Assembly: GCA_002404395.1 (NCBI GenBank)
Contig: DHJP01000141.1
Location: 1 to 5,621 of the forward strand
DNA length: 5,621 nucleotides
Source: Clostridiales bacterium UBA4717
GTDB lineage: Bacteria > Bacillota > Clostridia > Oscillospirales > CAG-272
Direction of reading: 5' to 3'
Numbering within the stretch: position 1 is the first letter of the stretch; every line of letters starts with the position of its first letter. This document shows positions 5,121 through 5,621 of the stretch, piece by piece. A model generated the notes under the pieces. The model made no database searches. It was not told where the DNA came from and saw nothing but the letters and a program-made list of their open reading frames with translations. The position numbers were made by a program, and so were the translations under genes.

Positions 5121-5140
5121 CGCGGATAAGGGAGAACGGT

Positions 5141-5621
5141 ATGCAAATTAGTCAGTTTTTTGTGAACGGGGACATCAAAGGTGCCATTGCCTATATGCGC
5201 GAGCATGAGGAATTCAAGGACATTCTTCCTGCGTATGCGGCAATTTTTGAATATCAGAAATACCGCACATACGAAATGCCTGATAACCTGAACGACATTC
5301 TGCGTCTGTATCAGATTTATTTTCGGGACACCTTTTATTGCGGCTCACCGGAGACGGAGGCCGCAGACAAGCTACGGACAGGGCTGAGAGTGCTTCTAAA
5401 TACACCGGATGCAGGCGAAGCACTTCTGACGGAGCAGCTTCAATCGGTGTTTGAATCGGAGGGCTATCATGCTCTTTTCGGAAAAACGCAGGGATATTAC
5501 GGCCCTTATATCTGGCGGGATACGGTTCCAACCGTCTACCGCGTAGAGCTGCTGGACGGAACGGCGGAATATACGGTCAATATCCTTAAAGGCTTCGCGT
5601 TTCGGAGCTGGATGGATTATC
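5141..5621 (+). CDS. Protein of unknown function, N-terminal 160 residues, cut by window edge
   Basis: ATG at 5141 follows GGGAG (5129-5134 region) and lies 20 bases after the CPBP stop with no terminator between, so it belongs to the same operon. The frame is open to the window end. The part seen is soluble: MQISQFFVNGDIKGAIAYMR at the start, a helical N-terminal half with many aromatic residues (YQIYFRDTFYC, 57-67), then GYYGPYIWRDTVPTVYRVELLDGTAEYTVNIL (118-149) and GFAFRSWMDY (151-160). No signal peptide, membrane helix or catalytic motif is visible in this part. I do not recognise the domain with confidence; it has the look of a conserved hypothetical protein of gut Clostridia, and any enzymatic domain would be in the missing C-terminal part. 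Confidence 0.85.
   Translation, partial: MQISQFFVNGDIKGAIAYMREHEEFKDILPAYAAIFEYQKYRTYEMPDNLNDILRLYQIYFRDTFYCGSPETEAADKLRTGLRVLLNTPDAGEALLTEQLQSVFESEGYHALFGKTQGYYGPYIWRDTVPTVYRVELLDGTAEYTVNILKGFAFRSWMDY

Overview
The window looks like chromosomal DNA from an anaerobic Firmicute of the class Clostridia, probably an uncultured gut member of the Oscillospiraceae/Ruminococcaceae type. The reasons are moderate-to-low GC with AT-rich intergenic gaps, strong TTGACA-17-TATAAT promoters, purine-rich ribosome sites, a tRNA gene with encoded CCA, and the gene content: a secreted glycoside hydrolase with an AraC regulator, a cysteine-rich sporulation-type microprotein, and CPBP and isochorismatase-fold proteins. 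This placement is inference from style, not from a marker gene.

Layout: (1) 1-744, minus strand: the first 248 codons of a secreted family 2 glycoside hydrolase, running off the left edge. (2) 936-1733, plus strand: a divergent AraC-family regulator, probably controlling the hydrolase through the shared 191-bp gap. (3) 2912-1735, minus strand: a transcription unit with a near-consensus promoter, a multi-cysteine zinc-ribbon protein, a 254-nt untranslated hairpin-rich stretch with a 50-bp tandem repeat, a 30-residue cysteine-rich membrane microprotein, and a perfect 14-bp intrinsic terminator that meets the regulator gene tail to tail. (4) 3028-3182, plus strand: a stand-alone tRNA-Gln(CUG) gene with its own promoter and terminator. 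(5) 3248-5621, plus strand: a four-gene operon behind an exact consensus promoter: cysteine hydrolase (isochorismatase fold), a membrane protein that looks internally deleted, a CPBP intramembrane protease, and an unrecognised protein that runs off the right edge. Its leader carries what looks like the last ~20 codons of a lost minus-strand gene.

How the genes fit together: the left pair is a carbohydrate-use module, with a cytoplasmic sensor-regulator and an exported enzyme. The middle unit couples a putative metal-binding protein to a microprotein by shared transcription, with no functional link visible. The right operon is tightly packed (4-bp overlap, 1-nt gap, 20-nt gap), so its products are made together, but no known pathway explains the combination. 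No CRISPR array, insertion sequence, integrase or origin was seen. The most unusual items are the microprotein with its repeat-bearing leader, the membrane gene cut inside a hydrophobic segment, and the gene remnant in the operon leader.
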